Shown here: positions 55,772-64,000 of the stretch, piece after piece
How positions within the stretch are numbered: position 1 is the first letter of the stretch
How the letters are laid out: each line of letters begins with the position of its first letter
Origin: Campylobacter corcagiensis
Lineage (GTDB): Bacteria > Campylobacterota > Campylobacteria > Campylobacterales > Campylobacteraceae
Length of the DNA: 64,000 bases
Assembly: GCF_013201645.1 (NCBI RefSeq)
Contig: NZ_CP053842.1
Location: 434,001-498,000 of the forward strand
Direction: 5' to 3'
The notes under the pieces: generated by a model
Database searches by the model: none
What the model saw: the letters and a program-made list of their open reading frames with translations, nothing else
What the model was told of the DNA's origin: nothing
Made by a program: the position numbers and the translations under genes

Positions 55772-57349
55772 ATGGGTAAAATTATAGTATGCGATGCAAT
55801 CAATGAGGCAGGTTTTGATATTTTAAATTTAGAAAAAGATATAGAGGTAATAGACGCATCTAAGACTCCAAAAAGTGAGCTTTTATCTTTAATGGGTGAT
55901 GCTGATGTTGCTATTACTAGAAGTCCAACTCCAGTAGATGAGAAATTTTTAAATGCTGCAAAAAAATTAAAAGCAGTAGTTAGAGCTGGTGTTGGGGTTG
56001 ATAATGTTGATATGGATGCTTGTTCAAAACGCGGAATAATAGCAATGAATGTACCAACAGCTAACACTATAGCAGCAGTTGAACTTACAATGTGTCATCT
56101 TTTAAATGCTGCTAGAAAATTTGTCTTATCTTGTAATGACTTAAAAGAAAATAGAGTTTGGAATCGTGAAAAATGGTACGGAAGCGAACTTTATGAAAAA
56201 ACACTTGGAATAATTGGCTTTGGAAATATTGGTTCAAGAGTTGGAGTTAGAGCAAAAGCTTTTGGTATGAGCGTTATAGCTTATGATCCATATATCGAGC
56301 CATCAAAAGCGACTGATTGTGGTGTAAAATACACTAAAAATTTAGATGATATCTTAGCATGTGATTTTATAACTATCCATACTCCAAAGACAAAAGAGAC
56401 CATAGGTATGATTGGAGCTGATGAGATAGCTAAGATGAAAGATGGTGTTAGATTAGTAAACTGTGCAAGAGGTGGTTTAATAGATGAAAAAGCCTTAGAA
56501 GATGGCTTAAAAAGTGGAAAAGTAGCCTATGCGAGTATAGATGTTTTTATAAAAGAACCAGCTACAGACCACCCACTGCTTGATATTACAAATTTAAGTG
56601 CTACACCGCACCTTGGAGCAAATACAAATGAATCTCAAAGAAACATCGCAGTTCAAGCAGCAGAAGCAGCTATATCTGCATGTAGGGGAATTTACTATCC
56701 AAATGCACTAAATTTACCTATTAATACTGATAAAATTCCAGCTAATGTTAGAACATATCTTGAGATGACTTCAAAGTTAGCTCACCTTGCAACTCAGATG
56801 AATAATAACTCTGCCATAAAAGGTATAAGAGTAGAGGTTGATTCTAAGATGGAAGAGTATCTTGAACCACTTCTTACTTTTGCTTTAGTTGGGGCTTTAA
56901 AAGAACAGCTTGGAGATAGCATAAACTATGTAAATGCTAAATTTAAAGCTGAAGAAAGAGGCATAAAAACTGAAGCTGTTATAGTTCCTGGTGATTTTAA
57001 AAATTTATTCACAGTAAAAGTTATAACTGATGATGATATATCAAGTGTTAGTGGCGTAGTATATGGTGAAAGTGAAGGTAGAGTTGTAAATATTAACGGC
57101 TTTAAAACTGACTTTAAGCCAAAAGGCAAGATGATACTACTTAAAAACCGCGATATTCCTGGATTTATCCGTGATATTAGTGCTATTTTAGCTGATGAAG
57201 AGATAAATATAGCTGACTTTAGACTTGGTAGAGGAAATGATGGCACGGCTTTAGCAGTTGTACTTGTAGATGAACATATAAGCAAAGATATCCTAGATAG
57301 GCTTAACCGCGTTAAAGCTTGCATCTGGGCGAGGTATGCAGCCCTTTAA
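55772..57349 (+). CDS. serA: D-3-phosphoglycerate dehydrogenase
   Basis: 525 residues. NAD-binding loop GIIGFGNIGSRVG (about 147-159), catalytic Arg in NCARGGLIDE, Glu-containing KEPA and His in TPHLGANT. A substrate/intervening domain follows, then a C-terminal ACT domain (LLKNRDIPGFIRDI), so serine feedback is likely. It begins serine synthesis from 3-phosphoglycerate. AAGGACAC precedes the ATG. Overlaps the next gene by 14 nt. Confidence 0.95.
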   Translation: MGKIIVCDAINEAGFDILNLEKDIEVIDASKTPKSELLSLMGDADVAITRSPTPVDEKFLNAAKKLKAVVRAGVGVDNVDMDACSKRGIIAMNVPTANTIAAVELTMCHLLNAARKFVLSCNDLKENRVWNREKWYGSELYEKTLGIIGFGNIGSRVGVRAKAFGMSVIAYDPYIEPSKATDCGVKYTKNLDDILACDFITIHTPKTKETIGMIGADEIAKMKDGVRLVNCARGGLIDEKALEDGLKSGKVAYASIDVFIKEPATDHPLLDITNLSATPHLGANTNESQRNIAVQAAEAAISACRGIYYPNALNLPINTDKIPANVRTYLEMTSKLAHLATQMNNNSAIKGIRVEVDSKMEEYLEPLLTFALVGALKEQLGDSINYVNAKFKAEERGIKTEAVIVPGDFKNLFTVKVITDDDISSVSGVVYGESEGRVVNINGFKTDFKPKGKMILLKNRDIPGFIRDISAILADEEINIADFRLGRGNDGTALAVVLVDEHISKDILDRLNRVKACIWARYAAL

Positions 57350-58232
57350 AATTATAGGCATAGACTTAGGGTCTAATACCCTAAGGGCTGCCTTAATGAA
57401 CTCAAATTTCAAAACAGAAATCTCAAAAGAATTTATCGTAGGTAGTGCTAGAAATTTGCGTCCTGGCGGGAAGTTAGATGCTTTTGCTAAGGAGCGAATT
57501 TTAAATGCTTTAGATGAAATTTCTACTATATTTGATTTTAAATCCTACCCTTGCGTTGCAGTTGCAACGGAAGCTTTTCGTTTAGCTAGTGATAGTGCTG
57601 AGTTTTTTAGTGAAATTTTATCTAGATTTGGTATAAAATTTAGCATAATTAACGGCGAAGATGAGAGTAAATTTATAGAAATTGCAGTTAAAAAACGCCT
57701 TGAAATTTTAAAGCTAAATATCAAAAATCCACTCATAATTGACCTTGGTGGAGCATCTACAGAGATATCTTTTAATGGCATTTACAAAAGCTTTAAATTT
57801 GGTATTGTAAGGTTTTTTAACGAATTTAATGCCCAAAATTTACAAAGCAAAAATGCAGCGTTTATAACAAAATATGCAAAAGAATTTATTACTCATTTAA
57901 GCAGTGGTGGTATCATCTTGACTTCTGGAGTTCCAACGACTTTGGCTGCTTTGAAATTTGGTTTAGATTATCAAAACTATGATCCAAATTTGGTTAATGG
58001 CAAAATTATAAAATTTGATGAATTTGCTAAATTTAGAGATTTTCTAACAAATTTAAGCTCTTTAGAAGCTGAGAAAAAAGTTGGTAAAAACCGTCAAGAG
58101 CTTATAATTGCTGGTCTATTTTTGCTTGAAAATTTATTAGAAGGTAATGATAAGTTTATTGTGATTGATGATGGGCTAAGAGAAGGAATTATGATAAGTG
58201 AAATTTTAAGGAGATTAAATGATAACAAATAG
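57336..58232 (+). CDS. Ppx/GppA-family phosphatase
   Basis: 298 residues, short: only the two actin-like lobes, without the C-terminal HD part. GIDLGSNTLRAAL (phosphate loop 1), CVAVATEAFRLASD, and LIIDLGGASTEISF (loop 2). Members hydrolyse polyphosphate or pppGpp; a short form cannot be assigned to either with confidence. Overlaps serA by 14 nt and the YqeY gene by 14 nt. Confidence 0.85.
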   Translation: MQPFKIIGIDLGSNTLRAALMNSNFKTEISKEFIVGSARNLRPGGKLDAFAKERILNALDEISTIFDFKSYPCVAVATEAFRLASDSAEFFSEILSRFGIKFSIINGEDESKFIEIAVKKRLEILKLNIKNPLIIDLGGASTEISFNGIYKSFKFGIVRFFNEFNAQNLQSKNAAFITKYAKEFITHLSSGGIILTSGVPTTLAALKFGLDYQNYDPNLVNGKIIKFDEFAKFRDFLTNLSSLEAEKKVGKNRQELIIAGLFLLENLLEGNDKFIVIDDGLREGIMISEILRRLNDNK

Positions 58233-58659
58233 CGTAAAAGATGATATTAAATCAGCAATGAAGTCAGGCGATACTTTTAAGCGAGATACTTTAAGGATGC
58301 TATCTTCAGCTTTTAAGCAAGTTGAAGTTGATAAAAGAGTTGAGATAGATGATAAAATAGCATGCGAAATAATCCAAAGCGAGATTAAAAAACGAAATGA
58401 CTCAGCCACTCAGTATAAAGCTGCAAACAGAGATGAGTTGGCACAAAAAGAGCTAAAAGAGATAGAAATTCTAAGTTCATATCTACCAAAGCAGTTAAAT
58501 GAATCAGAATTAGAAGCTGAAATTTCAGCTGTTATTAAAAGTTTAAATGCAAATTCTTTAAAAGATTTAGGCGAAGTGATTAAAGTTTCAAGAGAGAAAA
58601 TTGGTGCAAAAAGCGATGGAAAAAGCATTAGTCAAATGGCTAAAAAGCTTTTATCTTAG
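58219..58659 (+). CDS. GatB/YqeY-domain protein
   Basis: 146 residues with AAGGAGATTAA before the ATG. All-helical; FKRDTLRMLSSAFKQVEVDKR, KKRNDSATQYKAANR and ILSSYLPKQLNESELE match the YqeY family, related to the tail domain of GatB. Probably interacts with tRNA; function is not established. Ends 8 nt before the M16 gene. Confidence 0.92.
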   Translation: MITNSVKDDIKSAMKSGDTFKRDTLRMLSSAFKQVEVDKRVEIDDKIACEIIQSEIKKRNDSATQYKAANRDELAQKELKEIEILSSYLPKQLNESELEAEISAVIKSLNANSLKDLGEVIKVSREKIGAKSDGKSISQMAKKLLS

Positions 58660-58667
58660 GTGAAAAA

Positions 58668-61415
58668 ATGAAGAGAATTTTAATACTTTTACTTCTTAGT
58701 TTATCACCACTTTTTTGCCTTAATTTAGATGAAAATTTAAGCGTTAAAAAACTTGATAATGGACTAACATATTATCTTTATGAAAATAGTGCATTAAAAG
58801 ATAGCGTAAGTTTGATACTTCATATTAAAGCTGGATCAAGTGATGAAAAAGATAACGAAAGAGGTATTGCTCATTTTGTGGAGCATATGGCATTTAATGG
58901 CACAAAAGATTTTAGCAAAAACGAACTTATAAAAGCACTTGAGAGTCTTGGGGTAAAATTTGGACCAGATTTAAATGCTATGACGGGCTTTGATAAGACT
59001 ATTTATAAGATTGATATTAAAAATGAAGGAGATAACCTTAATACCGCTTTAAAAGTGCTAGCAAATTTAGGTTTTAAGGTTAAATTTGAACCAAAGGACT
59101 TAGAAGCTGAAAAGGGTGTTATAGTAGCTGAAGATAAAAATCGCCAAAGTGGAATGCAGCGTGTTTTTGAACAAAGCTTACCTTACTATTATAAAGATAG
59201 TATCTATGAAAAGCGTCTGCCAATAGGCGATATGGATATCGTAAGATCAGCTACTTCAGAGCTTATGCGTGGTTTTTATGAGAGATATTATCAGCCAGAT
59301 AATGCTAGTTTGATAGTGGTTGGTGATTTTAATAAAACTCAAATTTCAGATTTCATAAAAGTAAATTTTGGAGATATAAATGGTACTTCTGTTAAGAAAG
59401 ATGATAAGCCTATCGGGTATTTTAATGAGATGGTTGTATTTAACGCTTTTGATAAAGATATAACAAATCAGAGTGTTAACTTTATGTTTGAAGGAAATTT
59501 CATACCAGAAAACTCATATGAAAATATTAAAGAGATGACCAAGGTTTATTATATTAGTACGCTTATTTCACTTATTAGTAACAAGCGTCAATCAAATGGC
59601 GATTCGCTAATAAAAAGTGCCTTTTATCCAATGGACCTTTATAATAAAAAATCTCTTAATACATTTAGCCTTTCAGTAGTTGATGGAAATTTCACAGCTT
59701 CGGTTGCTGAGTTTTCTACTATTTTAAAAGGCCTTAGAGAAAATGGTTTTAGCCAAAATCTTTTTGAAAATGCTAAAACAGACCTAAAAGCTCTAAATTT
59801 AACCTCTTTTAAAACAAGTTCATCAAGAAAAAACCAAAGCTATATAAATGAAATTTTAAACTATATAGATAGTAACACCACTTTTTTATCTCCAAAAGAT
59901 AGCTATGAGATAAATGAGAAAATCTTAAATGAGCTAACGCTTGATGATATAAATGAGAAATTTTTAGACATTACTAAAAGCACTGGAGTTATAGTTAGTA
60001 TCATCTCAAAAGATGAGCAAAATATCACAAAAGATGAAATTTTAGAAATTTATAAAAATGTAAAACCTTTAAATACTAGCGAAAAAGTTCTACCTAAAAC
60101 TTTACTAGATGCAAATTTAAGCAAAGTTGATCCTATAAAAACTGAATTTGATGATAAGAATTTAATACACACTTATGAGTTTGAAAACGGTGCAAAAGTA
60201 CACTTTAAAGAGATGGATACAGATAAAGAAACCGTTTATTTTAACGCATTTAAAAAGGGTGGTTATACAAATATTCCAAATATAAATGAGGCAATTTTTG
60301 CTGTAAATATCTCAAATGGAAGTGGTATTGGCGAATTTAACGACTATGAAGTTAGAACAATAACAGCTGGAGAGGTATTTAATTTTAGTAAATTTATAAA
60401 TAGAGTTAGCCGTGGATATAGTGGAAGCTTTTTGGCTAAGGATATGGAGAGCTTTTTTAAGGCATTTTTTGTGGATTTTCACGCTCCAAAGATAGATGAT
60501 AACTACTTTAAAAACTATATCACACTTAGCCTTGATACTTTAAAGAGAAATCTACTTCAGCCTGATTATAAATTTGCTTTAGAATTTAATGATTTTTATT
60601 ACGCTGGAAATGAAAAGATGAAATTCGCAGATGAGAAATTTATAAACTCACTCGATAAAAACAGGCTTGAAATTTTGCTTAATGAGCTTTTTAGCAATGC
60701 TGGTGAGTATGAGTTTATCTTTGTTGGTGATATAAAAGCAGATAAATTTCTAGATATGGCTAGTAGATATATAGGAAATTTAAACGGTGATAAAAAACCT
60801 ACTTCTATAAAAGATGATGGTATAAGAGAGATTGATGGGACTCATAAATTTGAGCGTAACTACTTAAGTGAAAATGTTTCAAAAAACACAATCATAGTAA
60901 AAAGCTATGATCTAAACTATACAGCTAAAAATGATATTGCACTTGAGCTTACCACAGCAGTTTTAAACACTCTTATGAGAGAGAAGATTCGCGAAGATGA
61001 TGGAAAAGTTTATGGCATAAGTGCTTATCCAAGTCTAAGTGTTTTGCCTTATCAAAGAGCGATAACTTCAGTTTATTTTACAAGCGAAGTAAATCAAAAA
61101 GATGAAATTTATAGTGATGTAAAAGCTATAATGGAGAATTTAAAAGCTGGATATAAAGATGAAAAAGAGCTAAATAGTGCCAAAACAGTTAAAAAAGTAG
61201 AACTTGAAAAGAATTTTCAACAACCAGGTTTTTGGCTTATGAAAATGGTAAATTCGAAGCTTTTTGGCATAGAGTTTTTAAATTTTGACGAAAGTATAAA
61301 GCTTGTAGATAGCATAACTCTTGATGATATTAAAGAGATTTCAAATAAAGCTTTTGATTTTGAAAATGTAGTCATTAGTTCAAATATATATAAAGACTCA
61401 AATTTGACTAACTAA
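58668..61415 (+). CDS. M16-family zinc metallopeptidase (PqqL/pitrilysin-like)
   Basis: 915 residues. Signal peptide 1-17 (LSPLFC; a Cys follows, so a lipoprotein is possible). The inverted zinc motif is HFVEHMAFNGT (His68, His72) with the distal Glu in LEAEKGVIVAED. Four M16 domains; the second half lacks a zinc motif, as is usual. Probably a periplasmic peptidase, but E. coli PqqL-like roles are uncertain. Follows the YqeY gene by 8 nt and may share its transcript. Confidence 0.9.
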   Translation: MKRILILLLLSLSPLFCLNLDENLSVKKLDNGLTYYLYENSALKDSVSLILHIKAGSSDEKDNERGIAHFVEHMAFNGTKDFSKNELIKALESLGVKFGPDLNAMTGFDKTIYKIDIKNEGDNLNTALKVLANLGFKVKFEPKDLEAEKGVIVAEDKNRQSGMQRVFEQSLPYYYKDSIYEKRLPIGDMDIVRSATSELMRGFYERYYQPDNASLIVVGDFNKTQISDFIKVNFGDINGTSVKKDDKPIGYFNEMVVFNAFDKDITNQSVNFMFEGNFIPENSYENIKEMTKVYYISTLISLISNKRQSNGDSLIKSAFYPMDLYNKKSLNTFSLSVVDGNFTASVAEFSTILKGLRENGFSQNLFENAKTDLKALNLTSFKTSSSRKNQSYINEILNYIDSNTTFLSPKDSYEINEKILNELTLDDINEKFLDITKSTGVIVSIISKDEQNITKDEILEIYKNVKPLNTSEKVLPKTLLDANLSKVDPIKTEFDDKNLIHTYEFENGAKVHFKEMDTDKETVYFNAFKKGGYTNIPNINEAIFAVNISNGSGIGEFNDYEVRTITAGEVFNFSKFINRVSRGYSGSFLAKDMESFFKAFFVDFHAPKIDDNYFKNYITLSLDTLKRNLLQPDYKFALEFNDFYYAGNEKMKFADEKFINSLDKNRLEILLNELFSNAGEYEFIFVGDIKADKFLDMASRYIGNLNGDKKPTSIKDDGIREIDGTHKFERNYLSENVSKNTIIVKSYDLNYTAKNDIALELTTAVLNTLMREKIREDDGKVYGISAYPSLSVLPYQRAITSVYFTSEVNQKDEIYSDVKAIMENLKAGYKDEKELNSAKTVKKVELEKNFQQPGFWLMKMVNSKLFGIEFLNFDESIKLVDSITLDDIKEISNKAFDFENVVISSNIYKDSNLTN

Positions 61416-61443
61416 ATTTATCTAAATTTAGGCTAAGTTTGGA

Positions 61444-61449
61444 TATAAT
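61444..61449 (+). promoter_or_regulatory. -10 element of yedE-like gene
   Basis: TATAAT in GGATATAATC, about 46 nt before the ATG. Confidence 0.55.
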
Positions 61450-61450
61450 C

Positions 61451-61491
61451 AGCCTTTAAGAAACCAGTTTGGTTTATAAAATTTAAAGGCT
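61451..61491 (+). promoter_or_regulatory. Nested inverted repeats in the yedE-like leader
   Basis: Outer arms AGCCTTTAA (61451-61459) and TTAAAGGCT (61483-61491) are perfect and contain the ribosome site AAAGG. An inner hairpin AAACCA/TGGTTT (61461-61475) has a 3-nt loop. T5 follows and then ATG at 61496. In RNA starting upstream it would hide the ribosome site; with a start near 61456 only part of it forms. Confidence 0.5.
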
Positions 61492-61495
61492 TTTT

Positions 61496-62563
61496 ATGAG
61501 TAAAAATCTAACTCTTTTTATCATTACAGGTGCAGTTTTAGGGGCTTTTGCAGCACTTTTAGTTAAGCTAGGAAATCCTGGCAATATGGGAATTTGTGCA
61601 GCTTGCTTTTTGCGTGATACAACTGGAGCACTTGGTTTTCACAATAATCAAGCTCTTCAATATGTTCGCCCAGAAATCATAGGTATTATTCTTGGTGGAC
61701 TTTTAGCTTCTATAGTTTCTAAGGATTTTAAAGGCGTAAGCGGTTCATCACCATTTTCAAGATTTACACTTGGTGTTTTTGCTATGATTGGCTGCCTTGT
61801 GTTTTTAGGTTGTCCTTGGAGAGCGTTTTTAAGACTTGGTGGTGGCGATATGACGGCTATTTTTGGAGTTTTAGGTCTTGTAGCTGGAGTTTTTATAGGC
61901 AGAACTTTTAAGAAAAATGGCTATAAGTTAAATGAGACAAATAGCACTTCAGCAACCCTTGCAGCCCTTCCGATAATCTTAAGTGTTTTACTTTTAATAG
62001 CAGCTGTTGTAGGGCTTAAATTTGGCGAAAATGGTGCGATATTTAAGTCTGTAAAGGGTGTAGCAGCTCAACATGCAAGCGTTTTAGCCTCTTTAATTCT
62101 AGCGATTTGTGTTGGCTTTTTTGTTAAAAAATCTGGATTTTGCTCTGTCGGTGCTATATCTAGAGTGTTTGATAAGAAATTTGATATGATATGGGGCGTT
62201 ATTGCGATAATTCTAGCAGCAACCATTTTAAATTTAGCTTTTGGAAACTATAAATTTGGTTTTGAAAATCAACCAATAGCGCATAATAATGTTATTTGGA
62301 ATTTTTTAGGCATGACTTTGGCTGGGCTTTGCTTTTCTTTGAGTGAAGGTTGTCCTGGTAAGCACTTAGCACTAAGTGGTGGTGGAAATTTAAACTCAGT
62401 TATCTTTATCTTTGGAATGATGGCTGGAGCTGGAATTTCTCACAACTTTACTTTAGCTAGTTCTGGAGCAGGCATTACAAATTTTGCACCGTATGCTGTG
62501 ATTTTTGGCTTTATCGTAGTTAGCTATATTGGATTTTCAAATATTAAAAAGTCTAACTTTTAA
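61496..62563 (+). CDS. yedE: YedE-family membrane transporter, probably selenium-related
   Basis: 355 residues with about nine to ten membrane helices. Four conserved-looking Cys sites: GICAACFLRD, GCPWRAFLRLGGGD, SGFCSVGAIS and SEGCPGKHLALSGGG. These are the YedE/YeeE (thiosulfate/selenium) permease patterns, and FLRDTTGALG is typical of YedE. YedE proteins are linked with selenium metabolism by genome context; direct substrate evidence is thin. AAAGG lies 6 nt before the ATG within an inverted repeat. Confidence 0.85.
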   Translation: MSKNLTLFIITGAVLGAFAALLVKLGNPGNMGICAACFLRDTTGALGFHNNQALQYVRPEIIGIILGGLLASIVSKDFKGVSGSSPFSRFTLGVFAMIGCLVFLGCPWRAFLRLGGGDMTAIFGVLGLVAGVFIGRTFKKNGYKLNETNSTSATLAALPIILSVLLLIAAVVGLKFGENGAIFKSVKGVAAQHASVLASLILAICVGFFVKKSGFCSVGAISRVFDKKFDMIWGVIAIILAATILNLAFGNYKFGFENQPIAHNNVIWNFLGMTLAGLCFSLSEGCPGKHLALSGGGNLNSVIFIFGMMAGAGISHNFTLASSGAGITNFAPYAVIFGFIVVSYIGFSNIKKSNF

Positions 62564-62575
62564 ATAAACTTATAT

Positions 62576-62612
62576 AAAACTCACGCTTTAAATTTAATAA
62601 AGCATGAGTTTT
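62576..62612. terminator. Bidirectional terminator
   Basis: AAAACTCA-C-GCTTTA pairs with TAAAGC-A-TGAGTTTT, 14 bp with one mismatch and a 7-nt loop, between convergent genes. Confidence 0.8.
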
Positions 62613-62617
62613 AAATA

Positions 62618-63913
62618 CTATCTTTTATAAGCCCCAAATAGCGTTATAGCTGCTCCTATAAAAACTCCAGATATACTAAAGATTTTAACTCCACTTAAAG
62701 CACCAATTACACCAAAAATTCCACCAACTATCATGGCTGTAATGCCAAATTTCTCTATGACTTTACCATTTAAAATCATCGCTACAAAAACTGGAGCTAC
62801 AACTCCACTTACATATATATCATTTGCCATAAGCAAAAATCCAAGTATACTTTTGCCCCAAAATGTTAGCACAACTCCAATAAATCCAAAGATAAGTGTA
62901 AAAATTCTAAAAGTTTTAAGTGAGCTACTTTTTAATATATCATTACAAAAAACACTGCTTGCTGTAATAAGACATGAATCGGCTGAAGAGATGATAGCTG
63001 ATAGAAGTGCAACTAAAAGAAACAGTCCTAAAAATGGTGGAAGGATTGAGTAAATTCCAGTTGTAAGAGCAGTATCAGGTAAAATTTCACTATTTAAAAA
63101 TGGCTTAGAAATCAAAGCTATTATTACTATTAAAACTGCACCAATAACTATCCCAGCCACCCCAAAAATAGCTCCAGCTTTAGCGTGACTCTCATCTTTG
63201 GCGCTTAAAATTCTACCAAAAAGCATAGGGCAAACTACATAGCTACCACCTAGGATTATCATAAAATAACTAAGTCTATCAAGGTTAAAGCTTTCATTTA
63301 TAAGTTCAAATTTAATCCCTTCAAAACTAGCGCCTTTACTAAAAATAAGCCATAAAAATACCAAAATAAAAGCACTATAAATAACAAAAGTTTGAATTAA
63401 ATCACTTCTTAAAACACTAGCTTGACCACCTAAAACCGTATATCCTACTATCATAAAAGCTGATATAAAAATAGAAATTTCAAAGCTAACTCCAGCCATA
63501 GTGCTAATTATCCGTCCACCTGCTGAAATTTGAGCTGCTAATATAGAAGCCCAAGCTATGGTAATGATTATAGCTGATAAGACTCTAGCTTTTTTGCCGA
63601 TATAATACTCAAGCATTTGTGGCATGGTTAAAGCACCGCTTTGTGAGACTTTTTTAGCTAAAAAGATAGTTAGGATAATAAGCCCGCTTGCGCCACTTAG
63701 CAGCCACCAAACAGCAGGAAATCCAACTTCAAGTGATAAGCCAACCATTCCAATAGTTGCACTTCCGCCCACACAAGATGCTATTATTGAGCCACCTACT
63801 AAAAGATAGCTAGCATTTTTATTTGAGATGACATATGAGTTTAAAGAGCTTTTTTTAAACTGCCAAATTCCAATCCCAAATAAAAACGCTGTGTAAATTA
63901 ATAAAACTATCAT
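62618..63913 (-). CDS. Sodium:solute symporter family protein
   Basis: 431 residues with about 12-13 membrane helices. GGSIIASCVGGSATIGMVGLS is the Na+-site region and the SSADSCLITASSVFCNDI block is typical of SSS-family helix 8. Substrate (amino acid, organic acid or sugar) cannot be told. ATG 63913 overlaps the stop of the preceding, mostly unseen gene by 3 nt (ATGA), so the two are co-transcribed. Slightly short for the family. Confidence 0.85.
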   Translation of the reverse strand: MIVLLIYTAFLFGIGIWQFKKSSLNSYVISNKNASYLLVGGSIIASCVGGSATIGMVGLSLEVGFPAVWWLLSGASGLIILTIFLAKKVSQSGALTMPQMLEYYIGKKARVLSAIIITIAWASILAAQISAGGRIISTMAGVSFEISIFISAFMIVGYTVLGGQASVLRSDLIQTFVIYSAFILVFLWLIFSKGASFEGIKFELINESFNLDRLSYFMIILGGSYVVCPMLFGRILSAKDESHAKAGAIFGVAGIVIGAVLIVIIALISKPFLNSEILPDTALTTGIYSILPPFLGLFLLVALLSAIISSADSCLITASSVFCNDILKSSSLKTFRIFTLIFGFIGVVLTFWGKSILGFLLMANDIYVSGVVAPVFVAMILNGKVIEKFGITAMIVGGIFGVIGALSGVKIFSISGVFIGAAITLFGAYKR

Positions 63914-64000
63914 TTGTAAGACCTAGTTTTTATAGACTCATATATGGCATCACATAGCTTTTTTAATTCATCTTTTGTTACATTAAATTGTGGCATGGTG
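63910..64000 (-). CDS. C-terminal fragment of an unseen gene
   Basis: The frame is open to the edge of the window, so 29 C-terminal residues are visible (MPQFNVTKDELKKLCDAI and a Lys-rich end). A MPxF near a helical end resembles the C-terminus of class I c-type cytochromes, where MP supplies the haem Met; the fragment is too short to be sure. Stop overlaps the symporter ATG. Confidence 0.5.
   Translation of the reverse strand, partial: TMPQFNVTKDELKKLCDAIYESIKTRSYK

Noticed and set aside
56926-57324. Minus-strand 132-codon frame opposite serA
   Set aside because: Ser/Leu/Ile-rich shadow of the ACT region of serA, with no independent signal.
1-64000. CRISPR arrays, insertion sequences, prophage or genomic island
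   Set aside because: No spaced direct repeats, transposase or integrase motifs or phage structural genes seen; gene content is mostly housekeeping.

Overview
The window is a compact, AT-rich bacterial chromosome segment from a Campylobacter or close relative (Campylobacterota). This rests on recognisable gene content and order: dnaJ divergent from racR-racS-recR, uvrC / guaA / purD / pnp, pheS-pheT-aroA-ispH-rpsA-serA, and pckA and argH together. From memory these blocks match C. jejuni and relatives, though the joins between blocks differ. Promoters are of the Campylobacter sigma-70 type: a good TATAAT-like -10 and no clear -35. TTG and GTG starts are frequent and 1-50 nt gene overlaps are common. 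I see no insertion sequence, prophage, CRISPR array or rRNA.

Layout. 1-1,950: the 3' end of metX, then xseB, a nitrilase-fold protein lacking catalytic residues, and a small ThiF/MoeB-fold protein. 1,965-3,158 (-): a five-haem cytochrome. 3,309-9,000: murC, a small membrane protein, mutS2, a LysE-type exporter, ridA, and a DUF817 membrane protein. 9,000-10,054 (-): dgkA and a TenA-like gene. 10,165-14,168: a five-gene NosL / FtsX-like ABC transporter / Cys-rich membrane protein operon, probably for copper or thiol trafficking. 14,210-19,661: pycB, mqo, a methyltransferase and pyk. 19,730-20,079 (-): a decayed EexN-like lipoprotein gene. 20,216-23,956: recR-racS-racR opposite dnaJ. 23,989-29,021 (-): a three-gene signalling cluster built round a 1300-residue hybrid histidine kinase. 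29,068-41,589: uvrC, a hypothetical gene, an unlisted 46-codon LptM-like lipoprotein gene, guaA, hemD, a 6S-like RNA, purD, an RDD protein, lptD, a PRTase-like gene, pnp and a stress protein. 41,627-45,902 (-): argH, a CAP-domain lipoprotein and pckA. 46,056-48,409: a DsbA-like protein, atpE, tRNA-Leu(GAG), a ModE-like regulator and a HIT protein. 48,527-61,415: pheST, aroA, ispH, rpsA, serA, a Ppx/GppA protein, a YqeY protein and an M16 protease. 61,496-64,000: a YedE-type selenium-related transporter, a sodium:solute symporter (-) and a gene fragment (-).

How they fit together. The metabolic genes describe an amino/organic-acid-using, gluconeogenic, respiratory microaerophile: PycB and PEP carboxykinase at the pyruvate/oxaloacetate/PEP node, Mqo feeding electrons to quinone, pyruvate kinase, SerA and ArgH. 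Envelope genes (MurC, LptD, an LptM-like protein, a DsbA-like protein) recur. The LptM-like gene lies about 4 kb upstream of lptD.

Most noteworthy: the LptM-like small gene, which overlaps head-to-head a probably leaderless hypothetical gene; the leaderless-looking NosL/ABC operon; the hybrid kinase with two atypical receiver domains and oppositely charged linkers; two enzyme-fold proteins with missing catalytic residues (nitrilase fold, TenA fold); an EexN-like gene with a one-base frameshift plus an in-frame stop; and a G7 tract inside lptD. No database search was possible; family names come from motif recognition.
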